64,000 bases of DNA from Pedobacter sp. PACM 27299 (GTDB lineage Bacteria; Bacteroidota; Bacteroidia; Sphingobacteriales; Sphingobacteriaceae). Within the stretch, counting starts at the first letter, position 1, and each line of letters begins with the position of its first letter. Shown piece after piece: positions 46,597 through 56,899 of this stretch. The DNA is taken from positions 3,658,001 through 3,722,000 of the forward strand of contig NZ_CP012996.1 of NCBI RefSeq assembly GCF_001412655.1, given 5' to 3'. The translations under genes and the position numbers were made by a program. Under the pieces are notes generated by a model. That model was not told the origin of the DNA and did not search any database. It was given only the letters and a program-made list of their open reading frames with translations.

Positions 46597-47628
46597 TTAT
46601 CTCTTGACCTTTTTAAGCCATAAAACAGCTTCCTGCACTTTTCTATCTTCAGTCAACTTTTCGAAATGATCGCCATCCTTTACCATAAGATCAGGCGTTA
46701 TATTTTTAGGATAAACCTTGCCTTTCCTATCTGTTGCATAATCAACCGCCAGGTTAAGTCCAGAATAGCTGTTTAATTCAAAGCCAAGATTGGTTGTCGT
46801 ATAACCAGCGCTAGGTTCTCCAATCAGGACCGCATTTTTTCTACCGATGGTAGTAATTGCAGTCATTTCACCAGAACTCGCGGTATAACCACTAATTAAA
46901 ATCGCTATTGGCAGGTCTTTTTTAATGGGATATCCCTCATATTTAACAGGAGATACCTGCATAGAATCCACATAAAACACGCCCTCTTTGATGACCCAAC
47001 TGCCATCAGGCTGACCGTCCGAAGTAATAAATCCACCCACTTTTCCTGTTCCCAGGAAATCTGTCAAACCTGCAATCATAGGATACATATTTCCACCGGT
47101 ATTTACACGTAAATCAATGATCCATCCTTTTATCTTTTTAGTATGAATTTTAGCGATGGCCTGCTGAATACTGCTGCTGATACTGTCCAGATGCTCGTTC
47201 CTAAAATCACTGTTCCCTGGAATCAGAATATAGCCAATATCATCACCTATACGCTCCGAACGTACCTCTTTATATTTTTTAGTCGCCTCTTTTATGGTAT
47301 TATTTACCTTAGGCTGATCCTTTCCTGCCCATCCATAAGTTTTGTTCTTAAAATTCAAACTACCATGATGGTCGTCAATCTGCTCAAAAATATAAGGGTA
47401 AACCGGAAGAATATCCTCATAAGTTTTTGCCCCAGCAGTCTTTTTATAGACCTCATTCCTGAGCTCCTGCCAGTTTACTTTACTACTGTTTAACGCATTC
47501 TTTTCTATGATCCGAAGACTCCTATCTAAGTAGTTTTTAACACTGTCGACTGTCTGACCAGAATTGTCCTGGCCTTTTACAGTTAAAGAAAAAGCAGCCA
47601 GGAGCAGTAGAAATAGGTATTTGTTCAT
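46597..47628 (-). CDS. S41-family peptidase (C-terminal processing peptidase-like, no PDZ)
   Basis: The ATG at 47628 gives 343 residues with a signal peptide (MNKYLFLLLLAAFSLTVKG); an upstream in-frame start at 47658 adds ten residues and is less likely. The S41 tail-specific domain has LRVNTGGNMYPMIAGL and the nucleophile region SGYTASSGEM (Ser251/Ser252), then GEPSAGYTTTN. There is no evident PDZ domain, so it resembles the short tricorn-type/IRBP-like S41 enzymes. Substrate unknown. It is monocistronic and divergent from the PPC gene. Confidence 0.85.
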   Translation of the reverse strand: MNKYLFLLLLAAFSLTVKGQDNSGQTVDSVKNYLDRSLRIIEKNALNSSKVNWQELRNEVYKKTAGAKTYEDILPVYPYIFEQIDDHHGSLNFKNKTYGWAGKDQPKVNNTIKEATKKYKEVRSERIGDDIGYILIPGNSDFRNEHLDSISSSIQQAIAKIHTKKIKGWIIDLRVNTGGNMYPMIAGLTDFLGTGKVGGFITSDGQPDGSWVIKEGVFYVDSMQVSPVKYEGYPIKKDLPIAILISGYTASSGEMTAITTIGRKNAVLIGEPSAGYTTTNLGFELNSYSGLNLAVDYATDRKGKVYPKNITPDLMVKDGDHFEKLTEDRKVQEAVLWLKKVKR

Positions 47629-47712
47629 GTATTGAGGTTTCGACCCGAAAGTTATCACAATTATGATAAAACCCCATCATCCAGGTTATTTTAATCATGA
47701 ATTCAACTGCCA

Positions 47713-47720
47713 TACCTTTG
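47713..47720 (+). promoter_or_regulatory. TAnnTTTG box placed four bases before the PPC gene ATG
   Basis: TACCTTTG, exact consensus, then TAAC and the ATG at 47725. A T-rich -33 stretch lies 20 bases upstream. The same box-N4-ATG layout occurs at the TetR and sigma genes. Confidence 0.6.
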
Positions 47721-47724
47721 TAAC

Positions 47725-48237
47725 ATGAAGAAAATCTTATTCTTAATTATAGCTACCCTGCTATTGACTAAATCATACGGACAGGACAAACAGTCCACAT
47801 CTATCAGCCGTTATGTTAAAACCCCAACCGGATATTTGATGGTACTCAGAGCGGGCGACCATATATTTGAAGCGATGGAAGCACTTGCAGAAAAAGAACA
47901 AATTCCATCTGCTAATTTCTACGGAATGGGCTTCGCTGGCAGTGTTACCTTTGGTTTTTATGATTTCAATAAGAAACAATTTAACCCTAAGGAATTTAAG
48001 CGGGTGGAAATGGGAAGCCTTACAGGTTCTATTGGATGGACCAAAGGGAAACCTTCCCTGCATATCCATGGTGTAGCTACGGATGCAGATTTTAAAGCCT
48101 ACGGCGGACATGTTTTGGCCATGACTGTGGGAACTGGCTCCATGGAAATCACGGTCACCGTCCATAATGAAAAGTTGGAAAGAAAGGTCGAACAGCCTTT
48201 AAACGCTAATGTGCTACAGCTGGACTCCGAAAAATAA
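47725..48237 (+). CDS. Exported PPC/DUF296-domain protein
   Basis: The 170-residue protein has a signal peptide (MKKILFLIIATLLLTKSYGQ) followed by a PPC (DUF296) domain (about 30-160): YLMVLRAGDHIFEAMEALAE, quoted in part as YLMVLRAGDHIFE, then ANFYGMGFAG, and LHIHGVATD with GGHVLAMTVGTGSMEI, whose histidines bind a metal in solved structures. PPC proteins are usually called DNA-binding because of plant AHL proteins, but a signal peptide puts this one in the periplasm. It lies beside an HxlR regulator and is transcribed towards it. Confidence 0.83.
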   Translation: MKKILFLIIATLLLTKSYGQDKQSTSISRYVKTPTGYLMVLRAGDHIFEAMEALAEKEQIPSANFYGMGFAGSVTFGFYDFNKKQFNPKEFKRVEMGSLTGSIGWTKGKPSLHIHGVATDADFKAYGGHVLAMTVGTGSMEITVTVHNEKLERKVEQPLNANVLQLDSEK

Positions 48238-48239
48238 GT

Positions 48240-48611
48240 TTATACCGACTGGTTAAAAGCACCTTCCCTATCCTTGAACGCCCAGGCGGCCATTGCCTGA
48301 ATAATAGGTTCTAAACCCTGGCCGGCAGGCGTTAACTGATAGGTCACAAAAGGAGGAACTACCGGTTTTGCTTCCCTGATCAGCAGCTGATCTGCTTCCA
48401 GCTGTTTCAAATGCTGTATGAGCATTTTCTCTGTTACCGCTGGAATTGCCCGTTTCAATTCACTATAACGCTTAGGGCCTGTAGAAAGGTGATAAAGGAT
48501 GATCGGTTTCCAATATCCACCGATTTTTTCCATCACATAGGTGACCGGACATTGTTCCAATGCATATTGCTTATTTTCCTGTATGGTTGAGGTTTTCTTG
48601 ATTGCAGTCAT
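48240..48611 (-). CDS. HxlR-family winged-helix regulator
   Basis: The 123-residue protein has the HxlR domain with a redox-type N-terminal cysteine in LEQCPVTYVMEKIGGYW, then the wing motifs RYSELKRAIPAVTEKML and LIREAKPVVPPFVTYQLT (both trimmed). The Cys20 position matches the thiol sensor of YodB/HypR proteins that respond to quinones, aldehydes or disulfide stress. It is divergent from the NAD(P)-binding protein gene at 48690, and an inverted repeat TACTT-N6-AAGTA lies in between. Confidence 0.87.
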   Translation of the reverse strand: MTAIKKTSTIQENKQYALEQCPVTYVMEKIGGYWKPIILYHLSTGPKRYSELKRAIPAVTEKMLIQHLKQLEADQLLIREAKPVVPPFVTYQLTPAGQGLEPIIQAMAAWAFKDREGAFNQSV

Positions 48612-48626
48612 GATACATACTATAGG

Positions 48627-48652
48627 GTAAGTACTTGTAAAAAAGTAAGTAC
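48627..48652. promoter_or_regulatory. HxlR-type operator between the regulator and the NmrA-like gene
   Basis: Inverted repeat TACTT (48632-48636), six bases, AAGTA (48643-48647), a match to the TACT...AGTA sites described for YodB-type regulators. Direct repeats GTAAGTAC (48627 and 48645) lie on the same stretch. It covers the -33 position of the 48690 gene. Confidence 0.55.
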
Positions 48653-48657
48653 AAATA

Positions 48658-48665
48658 TACCTTTG
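48658..48665 (+). promoter_or_regulatory. TAnnTTTG promoter box of the NmrA-like gene
   Basis: TACCTTTG, with CTTG (48634-48637) 20 bases upstream as the -33 element, and a 24-base leader to the ATG. The HxlR-type inverted repeat overlaps the -33 and spacer, as expected for repression. Confidence 0.6.
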
Positions 48666-48689
48666 TTATCGGAAATTAAAACAATCAAT

Positions 48690-49568
48690 ATGAAAATTAT
48701 CATTACAGGTTCCTTAGGGAATATAGGAAAACCACTGACTAAAAACCTGGTGGCTGCAGGTCACGAAATCACCGTCATCAGCAGCAACCCAGCAAGAACT
48801 GCAGACATAGAAAACCTAGGTGCAAAAGCCCAGATTGGTTCAGTAACCGATGCCGATTTTTTAAAACAGGCTTTTAACGGAGCTGATGCCGTATTTGCCA
48901 TGACTCCGCCAAACCTTGGTGGAAGCAATGTGATCAGCAATACAATCAATGCTGGTAAAGCTTATGCAAATGCCATTCAGGAATCAGGTGTAAACCGGGT
49001 AGTAATGCTGAGCAGTATCGGAGCCGATTTTCCAGGTGGAACAGGCCCAATTACAGGTCTGCACCACATTGAGCAATTATATCAGGACCTGAATGATGTG
49101 GCTGTTACTTTTCTTCGTGCTGGTTTCTTCTATACTAATTTTTATAATGATGTGCCTTTGATCAAAGCTGCCGGCATTATCGGAGCCAACTATCCAGCGG
49201 ACATCAGCGCTCCATTAGTTCACCCTACAGATATCGCAGTTGCAGCAGCGGAAGAACTGCAAAGAACAAGCGCCGGAAAAGACATCAAATACATTGTAAG
49301 TGATGTACGCCAGCCAGCTGATTTTGCCAAAGTTTTAGGTGCAGCCATCGGAAAACCCGAACTTCCTTGGGTAGAATTTACCGATGAACAGTCTTTACAA
49401 GGAATGACACAGGCCGGAATCCCAGAAGAAATTGCCGGTTTATACACAGAAATGGGCAATGCTTTTCGTACAGGAAAACTGAGCAAAGATTTCCAAAAGA
49501 GCGGCTCTCCAGTGAATGGAAACACAAAACTGGAAGATTTCGCAAAAGAATTTGCGGCAAAGTTCTAA
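48690..49568 (+). CDS. NAD(P)H-binding NmrA/atypical SDR protein
   Basis: The ATG at 48690 gives 292 residues starting at MKIIITGSLGNIGKP, the nucleotide-binding TGSLGNIG fold. Later elements are VFAMTPPNLGG, NRVVMLSSIGAD and HIEQLYQDL in place of the classical YxxxK, typical of NmrA/quinone-oxidoreductase 2-type atypical SDRs. With the divergent HxlR regulator that likely senses electrophiles, an NAD(P)H-dependent quinone or aldehyde reductase is the natural guess (QorB-like). Function remains inferred. Confidence 0.85.
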   Translation: MKIIITGSLGNIGKPLTKNLVAAGHEITVISSNPARTADIENLGAKAQIGSVTDADFLKQAFNGADAVFAMTPPNLGGSNVISNTINAGKAYANAIQESGVNRVVMLSSIGADFPGGTGPITGLHHIEQLYQDLNDVAVTFLRAGFFYTNFYNDVPLIKAAGIIGANYPADISAPLVHPTDIAVAAAEELQRTSAGKDIKYIVSDVRQPADFAKVLGAAIGKPELPWVEFTDEQSLQGMTQAGIPEEIAGLYTEMGNAFRTGKLSKDFQKSGSPVNGNTKLEDFAKEFAAKF

Positions 49569-49586
49569 GCTGCAGCTCAATATAAG

Positions 49587-49615
49587 AATCCGGCTGCTCA
49601 TGAAGGAGCCGGATT
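49587..49615 (+). terminator. Hairpin terminator of the NmrA-like gene
   Basis: Arms AATCCGGCT (49587-49595) and AGCCGGATT (49607-49615), 11-base loop, then TTT. It lies 19 bases after the stop codon. Confidence 0.8.
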
Positions 49616-49635
49616 TTCAGGAGAATTGATTGTGA

Positions 49636-51999
<2,364 letters not shown>

Positions 52000-52024
52000 C
52001 AACACACCTTACAAAATACTGTTT

Positions 52025-52061
52025 AAAATCCCTTATGAAACCTGATTTCATAAGGGATTTT
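52025..52061. terminator. Perfect 16-bp hairpin between katG and the AlkD-like gene
   Basis: Arms 52025-52040 and 52046-52061 with a five-base loop and A/T runs on both flanks. It can stop transcription from both sides, since the next gene is convergent. Confidence 0.88.
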
Positions 52062-52104
52062 TCTTTTCAGCAGAACTCAGCCTGGCCTAAAATCCACCAG
52101 CAAA

Positions 52105-52920
52105 TCAGAATTGGAAGCTAATATTTCTGGTAGCACGTTTCACAATTTTCAGCGTGTGTTGATCTGAGCTTTCAGCCAGCCATGATTTACACACATGAAC
52201 CAGCCAATCAGGCCGACTTTTACCGGCATCATTCAGCCAATTGCCTATAGAAAGTTGCACATAAGGAGAAGGATCAGCCTTTAAGGCCTCCAACAATCCC
52301 ATGGCCAATTCTGGCTGCGCTGTTAATACTTTAAGATGCTTACACCATACACCACGAGGTCGTGTCGCTTCTGTAGTAAAGCGTCGGATATTTTCATGCG
52401 CACTATTCGTCCAATCCATAAGAATGCGAATGCTTTCCAGCAAATGGGTTTCAATGGGTTCACGCATCGCCATCCAGGCAAGCTCCCGAACCCCAAAATG
52501 AGTGTCTGCTGCAAATGGAGAAATCGCTTTAAACTGCTCATTTATAATCAATTCATGATCCATTCCAACCATATAGACTGCCCAGCAGCGGACACTATCA
52601 GAGGGATGATGGGCAAGGTATGCAAACAGCCGAGGCGCTCCAGCCTCTTTTATGCCTGAAAGTAATGTTTTACTGATTTCCAGGACCAAAGTTCTTACAC
52701 TGGCACCCTGCAGTTTCCCCAACCGATTTTTACAAGCCTGCAGCAAAACCGGATAGTCAGAGAGTACATTCTGAAGCAACACCAGATGGTCAACAGCAAG
52801 CCATTCTGTAAGATTTACGCTTTCAATTGTTCCTTTATTCAATTCAATGCGCACTTCCGCAGGGATATCTTTAGATTTTGCAGCCCCTTTCCTATCGCAC
52901 AATACACCTCTTTTAATCAT
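52105..52920 (-). CDS. HEAT-repeat protein of the DNA alkylation repair (AlkD-like) family
   Basis: The 271-residue protein is all helical. The middle has HEAT-like helices with RCWAVYMVGMDHELI and RELAWMAMREPIETH, and the C-terminal YVQLSIGNWLNDAGKSRPDW matches the AlkD/AlkC hallmark (S-x-G-N-x-L-N-D). RRFTTEATRPRGVW is also typical. These enzymes excise alkylated bases; catalytic residues of AlkD (Asp and Trp near the N-terminal third) cannot be confirmed here, so activity is uncertain. It overlaps the upstream NTF2-like gene by eight bases. Confidence 0.75.
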   Translation of the reverse strand: MIKRGVLCDRKGAAKSKDIPAEVRIELNKGTIESVNLTEWLAVDHLVLLQNVLSDYPVLLQACKNRLGKLQGASVRTLVLEISKTLLSGIKEAGAPRLFAYLAHHPSDSVRCWAVYMVGMDHELIINEQFKAISPFAADTHFGVRELAWMAMREPIETHLLESIRILMDWTNSAHENIRRFTTEATRPRGVWCKHLKVLTAQPELAMGLLEALKADPSPYVQLSIGNWLNDAGKSRPDWLVHVCKSWLAESSDQHTLKIVKRATRNISFQF

Positions 52921-53269
52921 TCCAAATGTCCTTTATGATATACCATTCTTCTTCCACATACTGCCAGACATATATATAAAATCCACTTGCTAGCTGCTGA
53001 TCTTCTACATTCAGCAAAACATATTCACCAGCTTCAAAAGCGTAATCCCCTGAAATCACCAAATCCTGAGTCCTAAAACCTCCTTTACACACACCCAATT
53101 TAAAAACAGCATCAAAGAAATGCGCAATAGCTTCCCTGCTTTTAACGACGACTTGTTTTGGAGGATAAAGTACCGCGTCAACGGTATATAATAAGGAAAG
53201 TGCATGGCCATCCTGATCATGGATTGCCTGATTAAACTGGTCATTTCTCCGATTTATTTTTGTTCTCAT
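52913..53269 (-). CDS. NTF2-like (SnoaL/DUF4440-type) small protein
   Basis: The ATG at 53269 gives 118 residues with the NTF2-like cone fold: a helix with FNQAIHDQDGHALSLLYTVDA, a strand AVLYPPKQ, VKSREAIAHFFDAVF, and a beta sheet ending in WYIIKDIWND (motifs quoted in part). An earlier in-frame start at 53305 adds 12 residues. Such proteins are isomerases, hydrolases or scaffolds; nothing here fixes the activity. It is the first gene of a two-gene minus-strand unit with the AlkD-like gene and is divergent from an HxlR gene with a palindromic site in between. Confidence 0.72.
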   Translation of the reverse strand: MRTKINRRNDQFNQAIHDQDGHALSLLYTVDAVLYPPKQVVVKSREAIAHFFDAVFKLGVCKGGFRTQDLVISGDYAFEAGEYVLLNVEDQQLASGFYIYVWQYVEEEWYIIKDIWND

Positions 53270-53326
53270 TTGATGAATGTAATTTGAAATGCTAATTTCG
53301 GGCACTCATCCCTGCAAAACAATAAT

Positions 53327-53340
53327 GGACAAATTTGTCC
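53327..53340. promoter_or_regulatory. Perfect palindrome between the NTF2-like and HxlR genes
   Basis: GGACAAATTTGTCC, a perfect 14-bp palindrome. The right half with flank, AAATTTGTCC, recurs at 53401-53410 inside the HxlR gene, exactly 70 bases later. Candidate operator of the HxlR protein. Confidence 0.5.
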
Positions 53341-53369
53341 CTGCCATTTTGTGAAATCACCCGCTGCTT

Positions 53370-53705
53370 ATGAAAACAAAACTCCGCATCACAGAGAATA
53401 AAATTTGTCCATTAGAACATGCAGTCAATACCATCAGTGGTAAATGGAAAATCCCAATTGTATGGCACCTCCATCAGGGTGTAAAAAGACCTGCAGATTT
53501 TTTTCTGCACATCGCGGATATGAACAGAAGAGTGCTCACAAGACAACTGAAAGAACTGGAAGAGAGTGGCATTATCTTCAAGACCATTATTAAAGAAAAA
53601 CCGCTGGAAGTTGAATACCAGCTCAGCAGCTCAGGCAATCAGCTGGTAGCAGCGCTTTGGAACCTGAACGACTGGGGTATTGAGTTACTGAAACACGCAA
53701 CCTGA
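53370..53705 (+). CDS. HxlR-family winged-helix regulator
   Basis: The 111-residue protein has the HxlR domain: CPLEHAVNTISGKWKIPIVWHL with the sensor-position cysteine (Cys13), the recognition helix RRVLTRQLKELEESG, and VEYQLSSSGNQL in the wing. It is shorter than the 48240 regulator but built the same way. It is divergent from the NTF2-like and AlkD-like genes and a perfect palindrome sits between them, so those genes are the likely targets. Confidence 0.87.
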   Translation: MKTKLRITENKICPLEHAVNTISGKWKIPIVWHLHQGVKRPADFFLHIADMNRRVLTRQLKELEESGIIFKTIIKEKPLEVEYQLSSSGNQLVAALWNLNDWGIELLKHAT

Positions 53706-53797
53706 TTATTTCAATCATTAATAGATAATTAACCGTCATTTCAGATTGTAGCATCCCTCAAAAGTCTGCTATTCCCCAGTTCAGATTCCACTACAGC

Positions 53798-54438
53798 TAT
53801 AGCAATTTAATCACTTTCTGGCTTTCTGCAAGGCCATTCAGGTTACCCGCATAGGCACTGTCTGAAATTAACTGACCATTCGCAGATTTAAAGCAGACAT
53901 AAACTTCCATTTGTCCATTCCTCATCCATTCCGAATGAAGCGGGATAAAACAGCTTCCATCCCCACTTTTTCCCGCATTTAGAAATTGCTCGCACGCCCA
54001 TGATCTGGGTGATTCACCATCACCATCAGAATGTCATCGTAAAGGCCATTTTCAAAACCAGTAGTATTCCAGCTTAAATTAATCCCTTCCTTCCCTTACT
54101 GAGCTTTAAATCCTGGGCCATTTCCAGGCTTCCTTTACTGAGGATTACTTTGCTGTAATCCACTTTAATATCGGGATACTGTCCTGTTAAAGCGTGTTTT
54201 TTATTATAGGAAGTCGCCAGATTGTGTGGGTTTTTTACCGTTCCTTCCGCTTCCAGCTTAAAGCTGACATTGATAAAATCGGCCATCGGCTTCAATAGAC
54301 CCTTCGTCACCGACATGGCCTGACGGTTACCCAGTTGATTTATACTCGGTTTCCCAGCTCTGCCGATCAAATGGCATGCCGGCTGCCCATTTAAAATGTA
54401 AAAAACCAGCTTTCCTATTTTGCCGCAAGGGTGCCCAT
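53798..54438 (-). pseudogene. Decayed DUF6266-type gene with several frameshifts
   Basis: Starting from an ATG at 54438, coding sense jumps to another frame near 54425 (KIGKLVFYILNGQPAC), runs through LGNRQAMSVTKG, FINVSFKLEAEGTV and LTGQYPDIKVDYSKVILSKG, then shifts frame near 54080 (NLSWNTTGFENGLYDDIL) and again near 54000 (FLNAGKSGDGSCFIPLHS) to a stop at 53798-53800. The order FINVxF, SYN, LTGxYPDIxxDYSKVxLSKGxL is what I recall from DUF6266 proteins of Pedobacter and relatives. At least three frameshifts make it a dead gene. The region 53706-53797 and 54439-54606 shows nothing else. Confidence 0.72.
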
Positions 54439-54606
54439 GCGGGCCTGCATAACATATTGCATTTAACCTGAAAAAGCCCTAGCAACCTACTGCTAATACA
54501 CTGGAAAAACTCACAAATGTAAAGCCTCTTATTGAACACAATACGGCTAAACTTCGCCTCATGCCAGACCCCGGCCCCAATGCTGAATCCCCTTTACGGA
54601 CTAACA

Positions 54607-55803
54607 TTAAGCTGATATCTTTGGTGCATACCGTCCCCCAATGTTAAAATCCCTGAGTTCTTTATCATCCAATAAACAGTTTTCCAAGAGTTTCTGCAGC
54701 TTTTCCTGATCCAGCTCCTGACCAATGAATACCAGTTCATTTAAGCGGTCTCCATAGTTTTTATCCCAATTTCCTTCTATTAACACCTTATTTTCTACAA
54801 AATCTGCATCAGTAATTCGCGCTTCAAATGGCATACTGCACCACCATACACCTGCATCTTCCAATCGGGAAGAACCTCCGGCCTGAGAGAAATTCTGCGC
54901 ATCGCCTGGGCGGTCCGCGGTCCAGAACAAGCCTTTAGACCTAATGATATTGGAAGGAAATTCATTTTGCAGAAAGTTCATTAGCCTTTTCGGGTGAAAA
55001 GGACGTTTGTCTCTAAACACCATGGAATTGATGCCATAAGCATCCGTTTCGGCTTGATGGATGCTGTTGAACTCTTTGATCCAGCCGGCAGACTCCGAAG
55101 CTGTATTGAAATTAAACTTCCCGGTATTTAAGATCGCTTTGAGGTCAACTCTGGAAAACACACTTTCCAAAATCTCAGCTTCAGGATTCAATTTATGGAT
55201 CACTGCTTTTAGCAGGTTTAATTCTTCTGCATTTACCAGATCCTTTTTGTTCAATACAATGACATTGGCAAATTCAATCTGATCGGTCAGCAGGTTTACA
55301 ATGGTCCGCTCATCCCCCTCCATGTCCGTCAGCGCCCTGTCTTTCAGCAATTCGGCGGAGCCGAAATCTTTGTAAAAGTTAAAGCAATCCACTACGGTCA
55401 CCATCGTATCTACATAGCTAAAAGCAGAAAGGTCTATTCCTTTTTCCTCATCGATAAAGGTGAAGGTCTGTGCAACGGGAATAGGTTCAGAGATTCCCGT
55501 ACTTTCAATCAACAGGTAGTCGAAACGGTTCTCTCTGGCCAGCTTTTCTACTTCAATCATCAAGTCTTCCCTCAAAGTACAGCAGATGCAGCCGTTACTC
55601 ATTTCCACCAGTTTTTCTTCTGTTCTTGAGAGTGAACCTTCATTCTTCACCAGCCTTCCATCAATGTTCACTTCGCTCATATCATTTACGATAACTGCAA
55701 CCCTCAGGTTTTCTTTGTTATGGAGGATGTAATTGAGCAGGGTGGTTTTACCGCTTCCCAGAAAGCCGGAAAGTACAGTAACAGGTAGTCTTTTTATTTT
55801 CAT
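54607..55803 (-). CDS. CobW/COG0523-family GTP-dependent metallochaperone
   Basis: From the ATG at 55803 the protein has 398 residues, starting [20 protein letters not shown] with the Walker [10 protein letters not shown]. The metal-binding CICC motif is in [11 protein letters not shown], the SxP/DxxG region is VESTG-like ([10 protein letters not shown]), and the GTP specificity motif NKKD is near 200. The CobW C-terminal domain (about 290-390) has [15 protein letters not shown]0523 proteins of this type (ZigA, YciC) deliver zinc to apo-enzymes under zinc limitation. Twin palindromes immediately upstream fit repression by a Zur-type regulator. Confidence 0.87.
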   Translation of the reverse strand: MKIKRLPVTVLSGFLGSGKTTLLNYILHNKENLRVAVIVNDMSEVNIDGRLVKNEGSLSRTEEKLVEMSNGCICCTLREDLMIEVEKLARENRFDYLLIESTGISEPIPVAQTFTFIDEEKGIDLSAFSYVDTMVTVVDCFNFYKDFGSAELLKDRALTDMEGDERTIVNLLTDQIEFANVIVLNKKDLVNAEELNLLKAVIHKLNPEAEILESVFSRVDLKAILNTGKFNFNTASESAGWIKEFNSIHQAETDAYGINSMVFRDKRPFHPKRLMNFLQNEFPSNIIRSKGLFWTADRPGDAQNFSQAGGSSRLEDAGVWWCSMPFEARITDADFVENKVLIEGNWDKNYGDRLNELVFIGQELDQEKLQKLLENCLLDDKELRDFNIGGRYAPKISA

Positions 55804-55807
55804 ACAA

Positions 55808-55863
55808 ATGCAATTAAGTTGCAAGTATAAATCATTTTTAACACTAAAGCAACTTAATTGCAT
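55808..55863. promoter_or_regulatory. Twin palindromic operators of the COG0523 gene (Zur-like)
   Basis: ATGCAATTAAGTTGC (55808-55822) and GCAACTTAATTGCAT (55849-55863) are perfect inverse copies of each other and each is itself a near palindrome with TGCAA arms. Centres are 41 bases apart, about four helical turns. The proximal copy ends five bases before the ATG and covers the transcription start; the distal one covers the -33 position. This arrangement suits a Fur/Zur dimer pair. Confidence 0.6.
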
Positions 55864-55871
55864 TTAAAATT

Positions 55872-55911
55872 TATCCCTCAAAATTCATCTCTAGATGAAT
55901 TTTGAGGGATA
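55872..55911. repeat. Perfect 19-bp inverted repeat between divergent genes
   Basis: The core arm runs 55873-55890 and its exact complement 55893-55910; one further pair (55872 with 55911) extends it to 19 bp. The spacer is two bases (CT). It lies between the divergent COG0523 and XAC2610-type genes, where no terminator is needed for either. It could be an insulator, a binding site or a small mobile palindrome. Confidence 0.75.
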
Positions 55912-56001
55912 TTTAAATCGACATGATGTTTTAAATATTATTGTTAGTTTTATGAGTGGATCAGACTGGCTCAATCCAGCTGATCAAACAGACTGCAAAC
56001 C

Positions 56002-56844
56002 ATGAAAAGAATTCTAGCAATTACATTCCTGATGCTCAGTATAAGTTCCTTATATGCACAGCCTTTTACTTTTAAATCAATAGGTCTGGTCAAGCCCTTT
56101 CGCTTCCAGATTTACTATGGCGCAATGGGAAAAGGCGCTTTTGTACAATATGTCGGTCAGAAAGGCATCATCCCATTACGGATAAAAAGCCGTAGTGTAG
56201 ACAGTACCGAGCGTAAGAGCGGCCAGCCGGATATGACCACTTATGTATGGGAGGAGGTCATTGACGGCCAGGTTACCGGCAGCTATGGATTGGTGGAGGG
56301 CTTGCGGAATCTGGAAGACATCTGGTACCTTAGAAAGAAAGATGGCAAGCGCTTTTCAATGGAATACCTTCGGCAAGAAACAGAGGAATACGACGGGGAA
56401 AACAAGTACCTATTGCATGGAGCTTTACTTTCCTTCAATTATATGAACCACGACCGGCTCAGTATTGTCTATCCTGACGGGGTAAAAAAGGTATTCGAAT
56501 TACCGGATTTTGACTCCCCAAGTTATGTCAGGAACAGCTACATTGCTGATTACAATTTCGATGGCTATGATGACATTGCCTTTTCCATACCCGACGCCGG
56601 CATGGGGGTTTACCAGACTTATAGCATATATCTTTATCAGCCGGCTACAAAACGTTTTGAAAAGTTATCCGAGTCCAGTGATTCCAGGGTTAAATGCTAC
56701 GGTCTGAACAATGTGGCTATTGATCAGCATAAAAAACTACTGTACAGTTCTTGTCGCGGTGGCGCCAGGTGGTGGAAAGATGTGTACCGTTTTGAATCTG
56801 GCAACAAGTTAGTTTGGATAAAATCCACTGAAGCAAAAGAGTAA
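56002..56844 (+). CDS. XAC2610-type secreted protein with an FG-GAP-like repeat
   Basis: The 280-residue protein has a signal peptide (MKRILAITFLMLSISSLYAQ) and an all-beta mature part. DYNFDGYDDIAF is an FG-GAP-like calcium-binding loop, followed by DAGMGVYQTYSIYLY and the C-terminal SSCRGGARWWKDVYRF. This C-terminal layout matches XAC2610-related proteins, for which the partner is not well known. No linked operon gene. A palindrome lies upstream. Confidence 0.75.
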   Translation: MKRILAITFLMLSISSLYAQPFTFKSIGLVKPFRFQIYYGAMGKGAFVQYVGQKGIIPLRIKSRSVDSTERKSGQPDMTTYVWEEVIDGQVTGSYGLVEGLRNLEDIWYLRKKDGKRFSMEYLRQETEEYDGENKYLLHGALLSFNYMNHDRLSIVYPDGVKKVFELPDFDSPSYVRNSYIADYNFDGYDDIAFSIPDAGMGVYQTYSIYLYQPATKRFEKLSESSDSRVKCYGLNNVAIDQHKKLLYSSCRGGARWWKDVYRFESGNKLVWIKSTEAKE

Positions 56845-56862
56845 AATCCTGAAAGGGCATAA

Positions 56863-56893
56863 GGGAGGATGCTGATTCATCACCGCATCCCCC
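56863..56893. terminator. Hairpin between convergent genes
   Basis: GGATGC (56867-56872) pairs with GCATCC (56885-56890); GGG and CCC flanks extend the stem after one bulge. It lies between the convergent XAC2610-type and phosphonatase-like genes. Confidence 0.45.
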
Positions 56894-56899
56894 ATCCTA

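Noticed and set aside
54327..54539. A 70-codon minus-strand frame
   Set aside because: It overlaps the decayed DUF6266-type gene in the wrong frame and has no coding character.
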